Source of the DNA: Helichrysum umbraculigerum
Taxonomy: Eukaryota > Streptophyta > Magnoliopsida > Asterales > Asteraceae
DNA length: 64,000 nucleotides
Direction of reading: 5' to 3'
NCBI GenBank assembly: GCA_949592205.1
Contig: CATIUR010000003.1
Coordinates: 20,560,001-20,624,000 of the forward strand
Shown piece after piece: positions 1 through 11,183 of the stretch (the first letter of the stretch is position 1; the number at the start of each line of letters is the position of its first letter). Position numbers and translations under genes: made by a program. Under the pieces are notes generated by a model, which saw only the letters and a program-made list of their open reading frames with translations, did not search any database and was not told the origin of the DNA.

Positions 1-269
1 AGTTTATAGTCAGTGTTTAAAGAATTTAAACATTCAGTGACTTACACTTTGATCCATTCATCTATATTTTTGGATTCTTTGATATGAACTCAGTTTTGCA
101 CTTTGGTTTTCAAAAGATCAGATTTCATTAAACTGTAAAATAAGTGATAAATTACAATGAACCTAATCTGTTATAAAATTTGCTTCGCATTTTTCCATAT
201 TTCTTCTTGCTTCACAATACCAAGCTCATCAGCTAGCTCGTATTTCTCTGTAGAGGGCAAAAATCTGAA
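1..269 (-). other. Sequence downstream of the copia-like element's extra ORF
   Basis: This is AT-rich DNA following (on the minus strand) the stop codon at 270-272. It repeats the CAGTGA/TCACTGA style of wording seen across the host element, so it probably belongs to the same element. No ORF, LTR end or polypurine tract could be recognised here. Confidence 0.4.
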
Positions 270-2056
270 CTAACTTGCTAATCCTTCTTCTAGAATCGCC
301 TTTCTTATCACTGAATCCTTTGGAAGCATGCTGGCAGATCTGATCAAATGTACGAGCTGCTCATGATCAATCTTTTCAAGCTCTGAATCTCTTTGAAATT
401 TTAATATGCCATTGAAGTCTCTGTAGACAAGTCCCCTCACGCCTTCAGTTACTTCAGTGCCCTCAACTCTTGGTACACCATCAGGGATAGAAAGATCTAA
501 TCTTGAAGTGTTTGAAATTCTGTATATGCTGCTGGTACCTGACCTATACCTTAGACTAGGTGGCCGCACTGTATCTTCACCAAGTATAACAGTATCTTCT
601 GGTCTAAGCAGTTGTAGTGCAACCATCTTCTGGAATAGCCTGTCAATTTCTTTCAGCACTTCATTCTTACCTACACTAGAGGAGTGACTGATGGCGAGTC
701 TGATTTCATTCCATTCTTCCCTGTGCAGCTTACAGATTCGATCAAGATTCATAGCTTGAGTCTCCAATCCTCTGTGAATAAGGAGCTGAGGTTGTGCTTT
801 GTTCTTTGGCTTTTTCAGGTATACCTTTGTAATCGGTGCAGGGTTTGATCTCCCAACCATTCTAGCAGCATATCCTTTCCTGTCAATTTCATCCAATAGC
901 TTATCCACTGATGGTTTAACTCCCCCTTTCTTTTTCAATCCCTTACCTTTTCTCTCAGCATCAAGTTCTCGTTGTAGTTCAGATTTTTCTACATCATGAA
1001 GAAGATTGGCCATATTGAAATCGAAATCTTCTTGCTGCTTCTTCAAAAACATTTTTCTCTCTCTTTCCACAGCTTCATCTCTACTTAATTTCAACAGAAA
1101 AGCTCGATCAGCTTCTGACTGTTCTTTTAACATTATTTTTCTTTCTTCTTCTTCTTTAGCTTCTGCCTCAGCCTGAATTTTTAGAATCATTTCACGCTCC
1201 TTATCCTGTCTAGCCTTCATTTTTCTGGCAATTCTCTGTTCATCAGTTTCTTCAGGATGGAGACTTTCTGAAGCAGAATCAGAAGATAATAGAGGAGCTA
1301 GACCAGAAGTCTCTGGCATGATGATCTCTGGTGAAGAGGTAGCAGTGTGAAGAGAAGGTAAAGTAGTGGTTACTGTTGTTGCTTCTGTTGGTTGTCCTGC
1401 TAAAACTGTAAGAGGAGTTGTGAGTTGTTGAGTTGCTGTTATGATTGGTTGTGGGTTAAGAACTATAGTCACTGGTGTGGTAACTGTTTCAATGGTTTTG
1501 AGTGAGAGTGGGTTAACCTCAGATATAACACTGTTTGATTGAGGTTTAGTTGGTGATTCAGGACTTTCAAGTATGGTTTTGAGATGATGCATAGTTGCTG
1601 ATACATCCTCCTCAGTGAATGTTTGCTTCTGATGTTTGGAGGAAGATGTCTCTGATGTAGACTCTTTGCTGTCTCTTTTTCTTTTCTTAAGAACAGAAGA
1701 GATAGGTAACTGATCCTCCATGTTTTTATCAGTGTCATCTTCTTTCTTATCAGCACCATTGTCCTTATCATCACCATCATTGTTATCACCATTATTTCCA
1801 TCATCATCATTTTCTCCATCATTACCATCATCATCATCATTACCATCATTATCATCATCCATATTTACATCATGCTCATTTTCCTCCCTGTTCATCCATT
1901 GCCAACGAGCCAAATCAAAACTCACAGACTCCCCCTCAACCCTTGCTGCCTCATCAGCATGCCACTCCATTACTTTCTTATTATACATTCTGACCTCATC
2001 TGGATGAAACTTAGGGAAATGAATTTCTTCAAACTCATATTCATCTTCTTCAGTGT
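270..2056 (-). pseudogene. C-terminal part of the copia-like element's extra ORF (split by E1)
   Basis: This is about 595 codons open to a TAG at 270-272. The first few codons of the apparent ORF upstream of 2,056 lie inside the E1 LTR and are not original. Visible parts in order: an acidic segment with many D/N/G residues (about residues 65-115), a short basic KKRKRD stretch that could be a nuclear signal, a Thr/Pro/Ser-rich linker, a long charged helix rich in E/K/R (about 275-385) that should form a coiled coil, and a conserved-looking C-terminal domain. The reading frame is the same as that of the piece at 13,661, so the E1 insertion split one coding region. I do not recognise the family. 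Similar ORFs accompany retroelements in Asteraceae, but that is from general knowledge, not from a search. An env-like role is speculative; no signal peptide or membrane segment is visible. Confidence 0.55.
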
Positions 2057-2415
2057 TGATGACACGCAAAAAGTCATGTTTTTGTGTGCCATTATCTCAC
2101 CATTTTGGCCCAATTATTAATGAAAACACTCAAAAATGAACTTAAACGTCACATTTCATCATAAGGGCTAAAATATAGACGATGTTTCAAGAATCAACAA
2201 AAACAACCTAAAAATGAGTAAAACAGAGCACAAACGATCATTGAATCTTCTGTTCACGTATTTTAGCACAATTTGAGCTATACTTGGAATTTTGACCTCT
2301 AACTTATGTCATTTTCTTCGCTAGGAAAATACGATCGCGTGGATATAAAGAACGCTCAAAACGGACATCGGATGAAGAAGTTACGCCCGAACGAAGAAAC
2401 GAAGAACCGAAGAAC

Positions 2416-2608
2416 CAGCATACGGCTGAGCCAAGCCGTATACGGCTGGCACAGACCGTATACGGCTGTGCCTGGACCGTATACGGCCTGCACAGACCAT
2501 ATACGGCCTGTGCTCAGCCGTATACGGCCCAGTTCAGCCGTATTCACCCCATGCTCAGCCGTATACGGTCCAGTTCAGCCGTATTCACCCTAGCTCAGCC
2601 GTATCGTG
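2416..2608 (+). repeat. Ten-unit array of the palindrome CCGTATACGG every 20-21 bp (E1 U3)
   Basis: Units start at 2416, 2436, 2456, 2477, 2497, 2518, 2538, 2559, 2579 and 2599. Spacings are 20, 20, 21, 20, 21, 20, 21, 20 and 20. Five units are the perfect 10-bp palindrome, one has a single change (CCATATACGG), and four are left or right half sites (for example CCGTATTCAC). Linkers vary but favour CAG and CTG flanks. The array ends about 100 bp upstream of the LTR TATA box, so it sits where transcription-factor sites would lie. The same array is in the 3' LTR at 11,543-11,734. Confidence 0.9.
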
Positions 2609-2705
2609 CGTTTGGGTGATAAAAATGTGATTTTTATTCGCCTTTGCAATACGGTTGAGCGTTTTATGGTTTGGATACGGTCTACGGATACGATTGTGCG
2701 ATCTC

Positions 2706-2713
2706 TATATATA
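2706..2713 (+). promoter_or_regulatory. Putative TATA box of the E1 LTR promoter
   Basis: TATATATA in the context CTCTATATATAGAAG, followed about 30 bp later by an AC/CT-rich leader typical of plant transcript starts. The U3/R boundary would therefore be near 2,735-2,745. The second LTR carries the same box. Confidence 0.6.
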
Positions 2714-3259
2714 GAAGTCTCATTTCATCATCCTTAACAATCAACACAATCTCCAACCAACTACACTACACATACACTTTCTCTCACTACTCTCTCTCTA
2801 GATTAGGTTATAATTAGTAGTAGATTAGCGGCTAGTTAGTAGAGGGGCAATCTTGGAATATCGCTTGGCGCATACTAAGAGTTCTGCTCGTGTAACGTTC
2901 AAGTTGTATTCAGCTACGCTCTTATTACGGTTATATCTATCCTTTATCTATTTCATTATGATGATTGTTATTACTGTTGTCATGCTAGATTTAGGATTGA
3001 TTGCCATGATTAGCGAGTAGTGATATTGCGTGTTTGCTATGATGTAGTTAGTCGTAAATTGGTTGGAATGATGTTATAGTGCCTTGATTCACTTTCTTTC
3101 TATGATTTTATACCTATTAAACTAATCGCCTTTCAACCAGTAAACGTGATTACGGCCTTAATGATGGGATGTCGCGAACCCCATCAAAGGTACTTAGTTA
3201 TCTGTGTCAAACATGAACATGGTCTGATTTGTTAATCGTGTAAACATCGCTTTCTAAAT

Positions 3260-3437
3260 GAACGCTAAGTACATCGTCATCGTGGAAATACTGTTTTCTA
3301 ATTCGAACGCAAAGTACACTGTGGCTATGGAAATATGGTTTTCAAACTGAACACTAAGTACACTAGAGCCGTGGAAATACTGCTTTCTACTCTGAACGCA
3401 AAGTACACTGTGCCCGTGGAAATATGGTTTTCTAACT
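3260..3437 (+). repeat. Four tandem 44-45-bp repeats in the E1 5' LTR
   Basis: Each unit begins GAAC(G/A)C(T/A)AAGTACA and contains a TGGAAATA core followed by GG/TGTTTTC. The four units differ at several positions, so the duplication is older than the insertion. The 3' LTR has the same four units at 12,386-12,563. Confidence 0.8.
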
Positions 3438-4541
3438 GAACGTGAATATTACACTGTTGACAAGTTAGGGATTTATTGGGACTTAAAAGTAAGGGCTGGT
3501 TTATATCATAGATGGATAATATTATGCTTAAATACAAACTTAGTTAAGTAGTCTGGGTTAGTTTTTATGAAGCAATGTAAGGTACCGTAAGTCGGCTGAT
3601 TACTCGGTATAGCGTCGACAACACCTCCGGTGTAGTTAACACGTGGAAGCCGAGGAAAAGCCGCAGTTACTAAGCCTTGTGGAATAACGGCAACTCTGTG
3701 ATCAGCAGAGCTGGTACCGACTAGGTCCTTGGTTCAGCAATGGAAACACCTCTAGTGGAGTACAGTGCAGTAATCACGGAAAGAGTCGTTGTTATCGGTC
3801 TATGTGAATCACGAGTCATGACTCAACACCCAGACTCACTAAACCATCGATAGAAAGTAATCAAGCACACTCTATAAACTTGGTCTTAGATGTTTTATTT
3901 AGATTAGATATTATTGTGGGGTTAAGAAAGGTCAGATATCCAGTTGGTTTGTCGCCTTATTCATGCACCCAGGGTTTCATCCCAGATAAGGGTCGATATA
4001 CCTTCACCGGTTAGTGTTGTGGGCTGGATAAACTACTCCGATCAGAATCAAGATAGCCTAGTTGCCCAGTGACATACTGATCGAGAACTCTATCAGTAGG
4101 GGGTTAGTTCTTACTCCACAGATACCTGAAATAAATAAAATACAAACCTTTAGAATACGTTTTCATACATCATACATCCTTCCAATCAATAAGGCTACCG
4201 AAATCATAGCAAACACCCTCTCTAGATTATCTGCTATATACATTTATTTTATCCGCTTTAGTTTAAATTTTCTGCCTAAGTATAAAAACCAAAACAAAAC
4301 CCCCAATCAAATCTTTTAAAATCCGCTAGATCGATAAGTACGCCTGTTTCGTCCACGATCCACAATACACTGACTCAGAGAATGACCCTAGGTCATCCTT
4401 GCTGCTATACACCAATAGTAACTAGGTATACTTAGGCCCCGCAATTATAAATATAAAACCCTCTGATCCAGCCAAGCGGGAGGCTCGCAACGACAGGAAG
4501 CGATTCCTAAAAACCGACCATTCGGCTGGCATCAAGCTTTT

Positions 4542-4558
4542 TGGTGCCGTTGCCGGGG
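4542..4558 (+). other. E1 primer binding site, tRNA-Asp
   Basis: TGGTGCCGTTGCCGGGG lies 7 nt after the LTR end. It is complementary to the 3' end of plant tRNA-Asp (GTC) except for one T/C change at the fourth base. tRNA-Asp priming is typical of Athila-type elements. Confidence 0.85.
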
Positions 4559-4785
4559 AGTCAGCCGTAAGATCTGAAGACGTTCCAGACGAATTTTTCT
4601 TTCTAGTATCCTGTAATTTAATTTCGATTTTTCCTTTTTCCTTGTTCCATTCGAAAATTCCTTCCCACAACACACAACGATATTTGACCCGATCATCCGG
4701 ATTCGAATCTCTCACTTTCGTACCCGATCCTGAGACGATCATCCGAACGATCCGCAAGGAGAAACGCATCTGCAACCGACAACCG

Positions 4786-7068
4786 ATGGCTGCACGTGTC
4801 ACGCTTGCCGACAGCACTAAACCATCAATTGAAGGTCGAGGTGGACCCATCAGCTATCCGGTCATTGACGGCGCGTCCTTCGAGCTTAAACATCATATCG
4901 TTCAGCTTATCAAGGAATTCTGCCAATTCCATGGTTTACCCCATGACGATCCTAACGCCCACATCAACCGATTCATTCAGACTTCCAACTCGTACAAGCA
5001 GAACGGGGTTGATCAGGATATAGTCCGTCTATACCTATTCCCCTATTCGCTTACTCACCACGCTTTAGCTTGGTTTGAGGGATTAGAGACCGGCTCTATC
5101 ACCTCCTGGACGGATATGGCTACAAAATTCCTTACTAAGTACTTTCCTCCGGCTAAGCAAACCAAGTACAAGAATGATATCATGAACTTCCACCAAGCTC
5201 ATGATGAATCTATCTACACAGCATGGGAGAGATACAAGAGTCTGTTGAACAAATGCCCTAACCACCTTATAGAGAAAACCAGCCAGCTGTGCACGTTTTA
5301 CAACGGTCTCGCTCTAAACCATCGCACTACCCTTGACGCCGCTGCTCAGGGTAACTTCATGCAACTCACCGATGAGGAAGCTTGGAACTTGATCGAGAAT
5401 ATGACGATGCACCATCACGACTGGATTTCTGGTGAGCCTTCCTCATCATCAGCACCGATTGCTGCACCCAATCCATTCCAGACCGAAGCTATCAAGTCTC
5501 TGACAGAGAAGATCGAGCACCTGACGAAGCAGATCGGCGAAATGAAGAAACCATCCCAGCACGCCCATCAAGTTCATGCATGCCAGAACTGTGTCAACCT
5601 CCCAACAGAAAGTTATCGGGTTGAGTACGAGGATCCTGCTGACGGAACGGTTTACTATGCTCAATTTCCAGCTCGCCAAAAAAATCCACCTGGCTTCACT
5701 CGAACCTCTCCGCCTAGGACTAGAGGCACCCAATACCCACCTAGGAACCAACCACCCTTTCAGCCCTACTACCAACCTAGGTACCCGTCTTACCAACAAC
5801 AACCCCAACTCACCTATAACCAACCACTATCATTGACTGCACCCGACGCAACTCACTCGACCGAACCCTCTAAGACCATAGTGCCCATTACTAGTACGGA
5901 TGATACCCTCACTAAGTTCAGCCAAGGCCAGTACCAAATTAACCAAAAGACTAGCACTAGGCAGGACCAAACCGACCTATTCATTAGGAACCAACTGGCC
6001 GTTCTCAAAAATGTTGAGACCCAGATAGGACAGCTAGCCCAACTTCTTGACTCTAGGCCCCAGGGTAATCTCCCTAGTAACACGGTACAGAACCCACACA
6101 TAGAAGAGGCCAAACAGATGAGTACTATAGACAAGAAGGTGGCACCAAGCCAACCTCCCACTCCTTCTCCGATAAAGGAAGATACTCCTATCCCGCCGAC
6201 AGTTGAGTCCCCGTCTGTCCCTACACCACAAAGGGAAGTACGCATCCAGTTTCCCGGTCATCTTAAGAAAGCCTATAAGGTTAACGACTTCCGTCTCGAT
6301 GGAAAGTTCTTGGACACCGTGTCCCGAACCCCTTCCAGTTCAAAATACATCCTGAAACTCTTGTCGACCAAGGATAAGGTACCCGAAGTACCCAATGTCC
6401 CACTGAACGCGGAATGTTCAGCTCTTATAAAGAACTCTATCCCTGAGAAATTAGGAGATACTGGACGCTTCACCCTTCCCTGTTCGATCTATCACTCGGG
6501 CATGATACACTCTCTAGCCGACCTAGGAGCCAGTATCAACCTGATGCCCTATTCGCTTTATACTAGATTGGAATTAGGACCCCTTAAACCGACCAAAATG
6601 AGTGTCCAGCTAGCTGACCAATCCATTAGACACCCTAAGGGAATAACTGAGAACATAATGGTTCAAGTTGATAAGTTCCTATTTCCCACAGACTTTGTAG
6701 TGATGGACATTCAGGAGGATGTCCATATCCCTATCATCTTAGGTAGACCATTCTTGAACACCGCACACACTATCATAGATGTTTACTCTCAGACTATCAG
6801 TCTTAGATCTCATGGAGAGACTATCACCGTCAAGATCGATCGAGCTGATCAGTCTGTCACAGAGCATGTGGAGATATGTGCGATTTCGACAGGAAGAGTT
6901 ACCATGGATGATGATTCTGAACCAGAAACCCCTATGTCTGACGAGCCCATCACGATTACTTCCGACACTGAGGAAGAAGAGATAGAAGAGGAAACTGAGG
7001 AAGAAGAAGAGGAGATAGAAGAAGAAGAAGAAGAAGAAGAAGAAGAAGAAGAAGAAGAAGAAGAAGAA

Positions 7069-7115
<47 letters not shown>

Positions 7116-8205
7116 AGAGGAAGAGCCAGAGGAAGCTACACCGCCACACATTCCTAAGACACACCCTCCGACCACAGAGATCATGCAGATAGACTATGCT
7201 TTGAACTTCATACCTCTACCGGAGAGCGACTCAGAGGAACCTGCGATTGACCACTCCCTGGATGATGAGTCTCTACTTAAGCCACATATACCTCCTCGAG
7301 GGATTCCACCCCTTGACTCATCCGAGCCTCGATCACATTTTGAGCTTGGAGGTACATCTGGATCAAGCGATGATTCTAATTCCCAGGACGAGAGGGATAT
7401 CGAGATGGAATCTTCCTATCCGGTATCACAGATCACCGACGAGTCTCAACCACTCACCAACGTTGTTGAGTTCCCAGACATTTCAGCAACCGAGAGTGAC
7501 GAGGACGATATCGTTTTCATTGATGTTCCGATCGATACCCGCTCCATTCGCCTTCACCTCACTCCAATCATTCCCCCTCCAGTCATTATCCCTCCTCCTA
7601 CTATAGGAAATACCGAAATCCCGATCGTGTCTGAACCAGAAGAAATGCTTAGTGCTATTGAAGAACACGGGGAGGATTTCCGAACTCTTATTGCGATTAT
7701 ACGAGATTCTACTATTGAATACATGCAACGTCAGAGGGATATTATTGAGGACATTGAGACTGAATATGAGGTTTATCGAGCCAACTCCTACCTGAGTCCG
7801 CAACATCTAGTTAGTCGCATCAACGCCTTCGCCAACGACCTCGCAGGAGAATCATCAGACAATGATGAGCCTTTCCCCGATGAAGAGGAATTCTATGAAA
7901 CACAGAAGACCACATATGGCCGGGTGTATCAAACATTTATCAGGTCCGCATTTCCATATTCGCACAAACAGATAGAGTTTCTTCAAAACTTCAGATACAA
8001 CATGGATTATGCTACTGGGAACCCTGAAAACGAAGTAGATGTTCAGCTAATGGCGGATCTCAAAGGACTTCTAGATTCTATGGCCGATAATGATCACATT
8101 GACGAGTCCTCACCACATAGGTTTTTCATCAGCTGCACTATCGAGCATCACACCCAGATAATCGTCGAAAAGTTAGAACACGTTAGTTCAGACGAGAGAG
8201 CATGA
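4786..8205 (+). CDS. E1 GAG-protease polyprotein, Athila type, with a 36-residue glutamate run
   Basis: An ORF of 1,139 codons from the first ATG (4,786). The frame is open further upstream (to 4,642) but holds no other ATG. The N-terminal 220 residues match the Athila-type retrotransposon GAG domain (motifs FELKHHIVQLIKEFCQFHGL, WERYKSLLNKCP, EEAWNLIENM). A Pro/Gln/Tyr-rich linker follows. At about residues 560-690 there is a retropepsin-like domain with ADLGAS as the catalytic-aspartate region and a later IILGRPFL flap-end motif; the usual D-S/T-G reads D-L-G. Next is an acidic tract with 36 consecutive Glu codons (7,018-7,125), then an acidic C-terminal region I cannot assign. No CCHC knuckle is evident. 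The frame continues past the TGA stop (see 8,206-8,784). It would act in particle assembly in the cytoplasm; whether it is expressed is unknown. Confidence 0.85.
7018..7125 (+). repeat. GAA/GAG trinucleotide repeat encoding 36 Glu
   Basis: An uninterrupted run of 36 codons GAA or GAG in frame with the GAG-PR ORF, flanked by further E-rich sequence from 6,970. It probably grew by slippage. The long serine- and phenylalanine-rich ORFs on the opposite strand here are shadows of this repeat. Confidence 0.95.
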
Positions 8206-8784
8206 GCCATCCCCTCTTCTGTTCCAGAAGGTTTGACGGTTAACGTTGCAGATTTCATCTCTGAACAACTTAAAGACATTTTCGGTTCTATCCTATGGGA
8301 GAAGCCCAGACAGCTATTCCACAATGGGTTACGTGAGGTTTACAACAGGATGATTAACATCTTCCTGAAACCAGAGCTCACGTATACCAACCATCAGAAA
8401 TAGCTGATCCAAGGCATATTCAGATCCATTGAAGAACTAGGGCAGGACATCAGCAATGCCACTAATGAGGACATCCACCTACGCTTCTTCGGATTTATGG
8501 ACACCCTACGGACAGATCGACCGGTGCGTGAGACGCTTGAGCACGATGGAGCCACCCTTGTGGACACTAATGGACCAATCTCCAAGGCAGTCCAAGATGC
8601 TATCATGGATCTTTTATACTTGCAAAGGACTGCTGAGGAGCATTTCCATACCTATCCTCTTCATGTGGCGAGAATCCCGAACATCACAGAAGTCATCGCA
8701 CGACATTTTATGAGATTCTACCCACCAAACCCTAGGACACTTCCATTCCGCATCCCAAGTCCTGGGAGGTCCTCTTCTGGTTGA
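8206..8784 (+). pseudogene. In-frame continuation of the E1 GAG-PR ORF beyond two stops
   Basis: After TGA (8,203-8,205) the same frame reads on with protein-like composition, crosses one TAG (8,401-8,403) and ends at 8,784. The original polyprotein was therefore probably about 1,330 residues long, and the C-terminal part has been lost by two point mutations. The translated segments are rich in acidic and hydrophobic residues (LFHNGLREVYNRMINIFL, EDIHLRFFGFMDTL). I do not recognise a domain; it is not RT or integrase. Confidence 0.6.
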
Positions 8785-11183
8785 TCCAAGAGGAGAAGTC
8801 GAGCCCTCGACTCTAAATAGAAGCGCTTCTCGGGAGGCAACCCATGCAATAAGTATCCTTGGTATTAGTATTAATAGTATTCGTTTTTAAATTCCAAGAA
8901 GTGATATATCTCTGACTATCTTTCACACTTGGGTATACCAAATGCTTTCAAAACACCACTTCAGCTTTTACCACCTAATCCAGGAAAATAGGAATTAAAT
9001 TTTAACAAGACATGTGTTTCGAGCATTTGAGGTACTTGCGTGCTACTTTCACGCATTATGCTCGAACTCGTTTAAAAAACACATGACTTAAAACTCGTTT
9101 TGAATTAGAAAACATCTTTTCGCATTCTGGATTTAGGCACTTTCGGTAAAAAGCTATAATAAGAAGTCGGTAAAAGTATACCCAACGTGTTCACACTTAC
9201 GAGATATCTTCACAAGAGAGTGAAAGAAGTGTAAAGATGGAGGACAGTGCTGTTACTTGTAAGATGCGCACGCTAAAGCCGAAAGATCTTCATCTTCCAG
9301 AAATCCATCCCTCCACCTTCGCTTCGATAGGGGAGTTCTCTCGTTCTCACTCTCGTTTTTGATATGATTGTTAGCTTTAAATTCTCATTAAAGTAGTCTA
9401 TACCATATCCCCAGCTTATCACTAAGTGTGGGATTCCAGCCCAAAACAAACACTTGAGTAACATTTTCCGATATGTTCAAACTCTAAGTGTGGGATTTTT
9501 TCTCAAATCCCAACTCAAGAGAACATTAGGAACAATGTTCCTCTAAGTGTGGGATAGCGGTATAGAATACCTTAGGTTTGCTTGTTAGATTCTTGTTTCC
9601 AAAAGCAAACTCATAAAATGTTCCTCAAAATCATAAGCTTAACTTCGACAGTGAATATGTCACTCATTCAGTTGGCTTAATTTTCACTTTTGCTAAAAAA
9701 ATTTCAAAATTTTTTGAGTCAAAATGTCTTAAGAAGGAGCATTTTCATATATGAGAGGGTATTTTGGAAATTAAGAGTAAATAAGATAGGAATTTCTTAG
9801 GTCTAAAATGATAATCTAAGAGGGGCATCGCATGGCTAGGCACAAACAAACCCAAAAACTTGCAGTGAGGTATCTTGAGCCAATATAAGCATTCATCTTT
9901 AATGCTTCACTATTCGTTTGTTTGAGTGTGCCGATGCATGCATCCGGAATTAGAACTTGCTCCTGGTATGCACTTCGAGACCACATTGGTAGAGTACCGT
10001 ACGCGGTATAGGTGCAGTTAGATGACCTTGACATTCCTTAGGATTTAACCCCTTTTTATCATATCTCTTCAAGCCCAAAACCCTTCCAACACTCATCTTT
10101 AGTGTTGATGATCAGCTTAGATAACCCTGTTGAGCCTTAGCCTGTTCGTTTCTTTCAAAACCCTTTAAATCTTAACCCACTTATTCCACACCCACCAAAA
10201 ATATTATCTTAGAAATTTTTTTAACTTGTGGAAAATGTCATTTAAATGTCCTTTTTTGCTTTCACTCCAAATCACAAATACTGGTGTTTACTCAAAATCT
10301 CTCGCATGCGTTCCCTTGATAAAAATCAAAAGTTGAGAGTTTATGGTGTGAAAATTTGACACCAAGTAAATGCAAAGTCATCAAAAGGATGAAAAAGATG
10401 AAAGGAAGAAAAGGAATTCAAAAGGGCAAAAGAAAGAAACAAAATAAAATCTCTAGAAAACCCTAAAAAAAATAGAAACAAAAGAAGAAAAAAAATAGAA
10501 TAAAGCTAAGTGCTTCGAATCTCTCGAAAAATTCCCGCTCTTATAAAAGACATAAATTCCCTCGTGTATTTTCAAAAGATAGAAGTCAAAATAGCTATCT
10601 TCTTCCCGTACTATTATCCGTTTCCGTTTTCATTAAAAAGGTTGTTTAAATAATGTTTTTCAGAAGTTTAGAAGTCCTATGATAAGCAAAACCCTTTACA
10701 ACAACTAAAAATTCCCACTTATCCATACCCCGTGACCCTCACCTGCCATTACAACCCACTCTGAATGTCCTGGATAGCTAGCACCGTCCTCACCTAAGTG
10801 GTGGTGATATGATTCTCGAGCAAGCCTATGACGATGGATGTTGCATGATTGGCTTATGAGCGATTTCGTTTGATTAGATTGATAGGTAACCCGAAACACT
10901 TTTGAGTGAATTAAGTGACCACCTTGTGAGATCGCCTAGTCATGTATATTCCAAGATCGCGAGAATTGAAAGCATGCTTAAGAGAATCATTTTATGCCTC
11001 TGAAAGGAATACCCTACTTTCTCTTATTTCCAGGATATGTTACTTGTATATGGAGATGGTTGTTTTTGATATGTTTTGATTCACCCTAAAAATAAACTCG
11101 TGTTTTCAAAATGTTTTTCCTAAAAAGCAAGTGAGAATTTTGAGTTTTGCTTGAGGACAAGCAAAGTCTAAGTGTGGGATATT
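8785..11183 (+). other. E1 non-coding 3' internal region with repeated polypurine-like boxes
   Basis: About 2.4 kb without a credible ORF. It starts with the GGGAGGCAACCCA box (8,833-8,845) that commonly follows the coding part in Athila elements. CTAAGTGTGGGAT occurs four times: 9,422, 9,484, 9,543 and 11,168. The last copy lies just before the 3' LTR and is the likely polypurine tract; the others are extra copies. In an autonomous relative this space would hold pol or an env-like gene. Confidence 0.6.

Larger units (their letters stand above)
2057..4534 (+). repeat. E1 5' LTR
   Basis: A 2,478-bp long terminal repeat. It contains a ten-unit palindromic array (2,416-2,608), a TATA box (2,706-2,713), a pyrimidine-rich CT leader (2,775-2,800) and four 44-45-bp tandem repeats (3,260-3,437). 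Its end is set by the TG/CA termini, by the match to the 3' copy and by the flanking target duplication. Confidence 0.93.

Noticed and set aside
1469..2007. Met-rich and Ser/Leu-rich ORFs overlapping the extra ORF
   Set aside because: They arise from the GAT/GAC-rich acidic tract read in other frames; low complexity with no domain.
2416..2608. Regularly spaced short repeats could suggest a CRISPR array
   Set aside because: Units are 10-13 bp palindromes with short variable linkers, inside plant LTRs present in two copies; there are no cas genes and the DNA is clearly eukaryotic.
6739..7184. Long minus-strand ORFs rich in Ser or Phe
   Set aside because: They are the reverse reading of the GAA/GAG repeat in the E1 GAG-PR ORF and have no protein-like content of their own.
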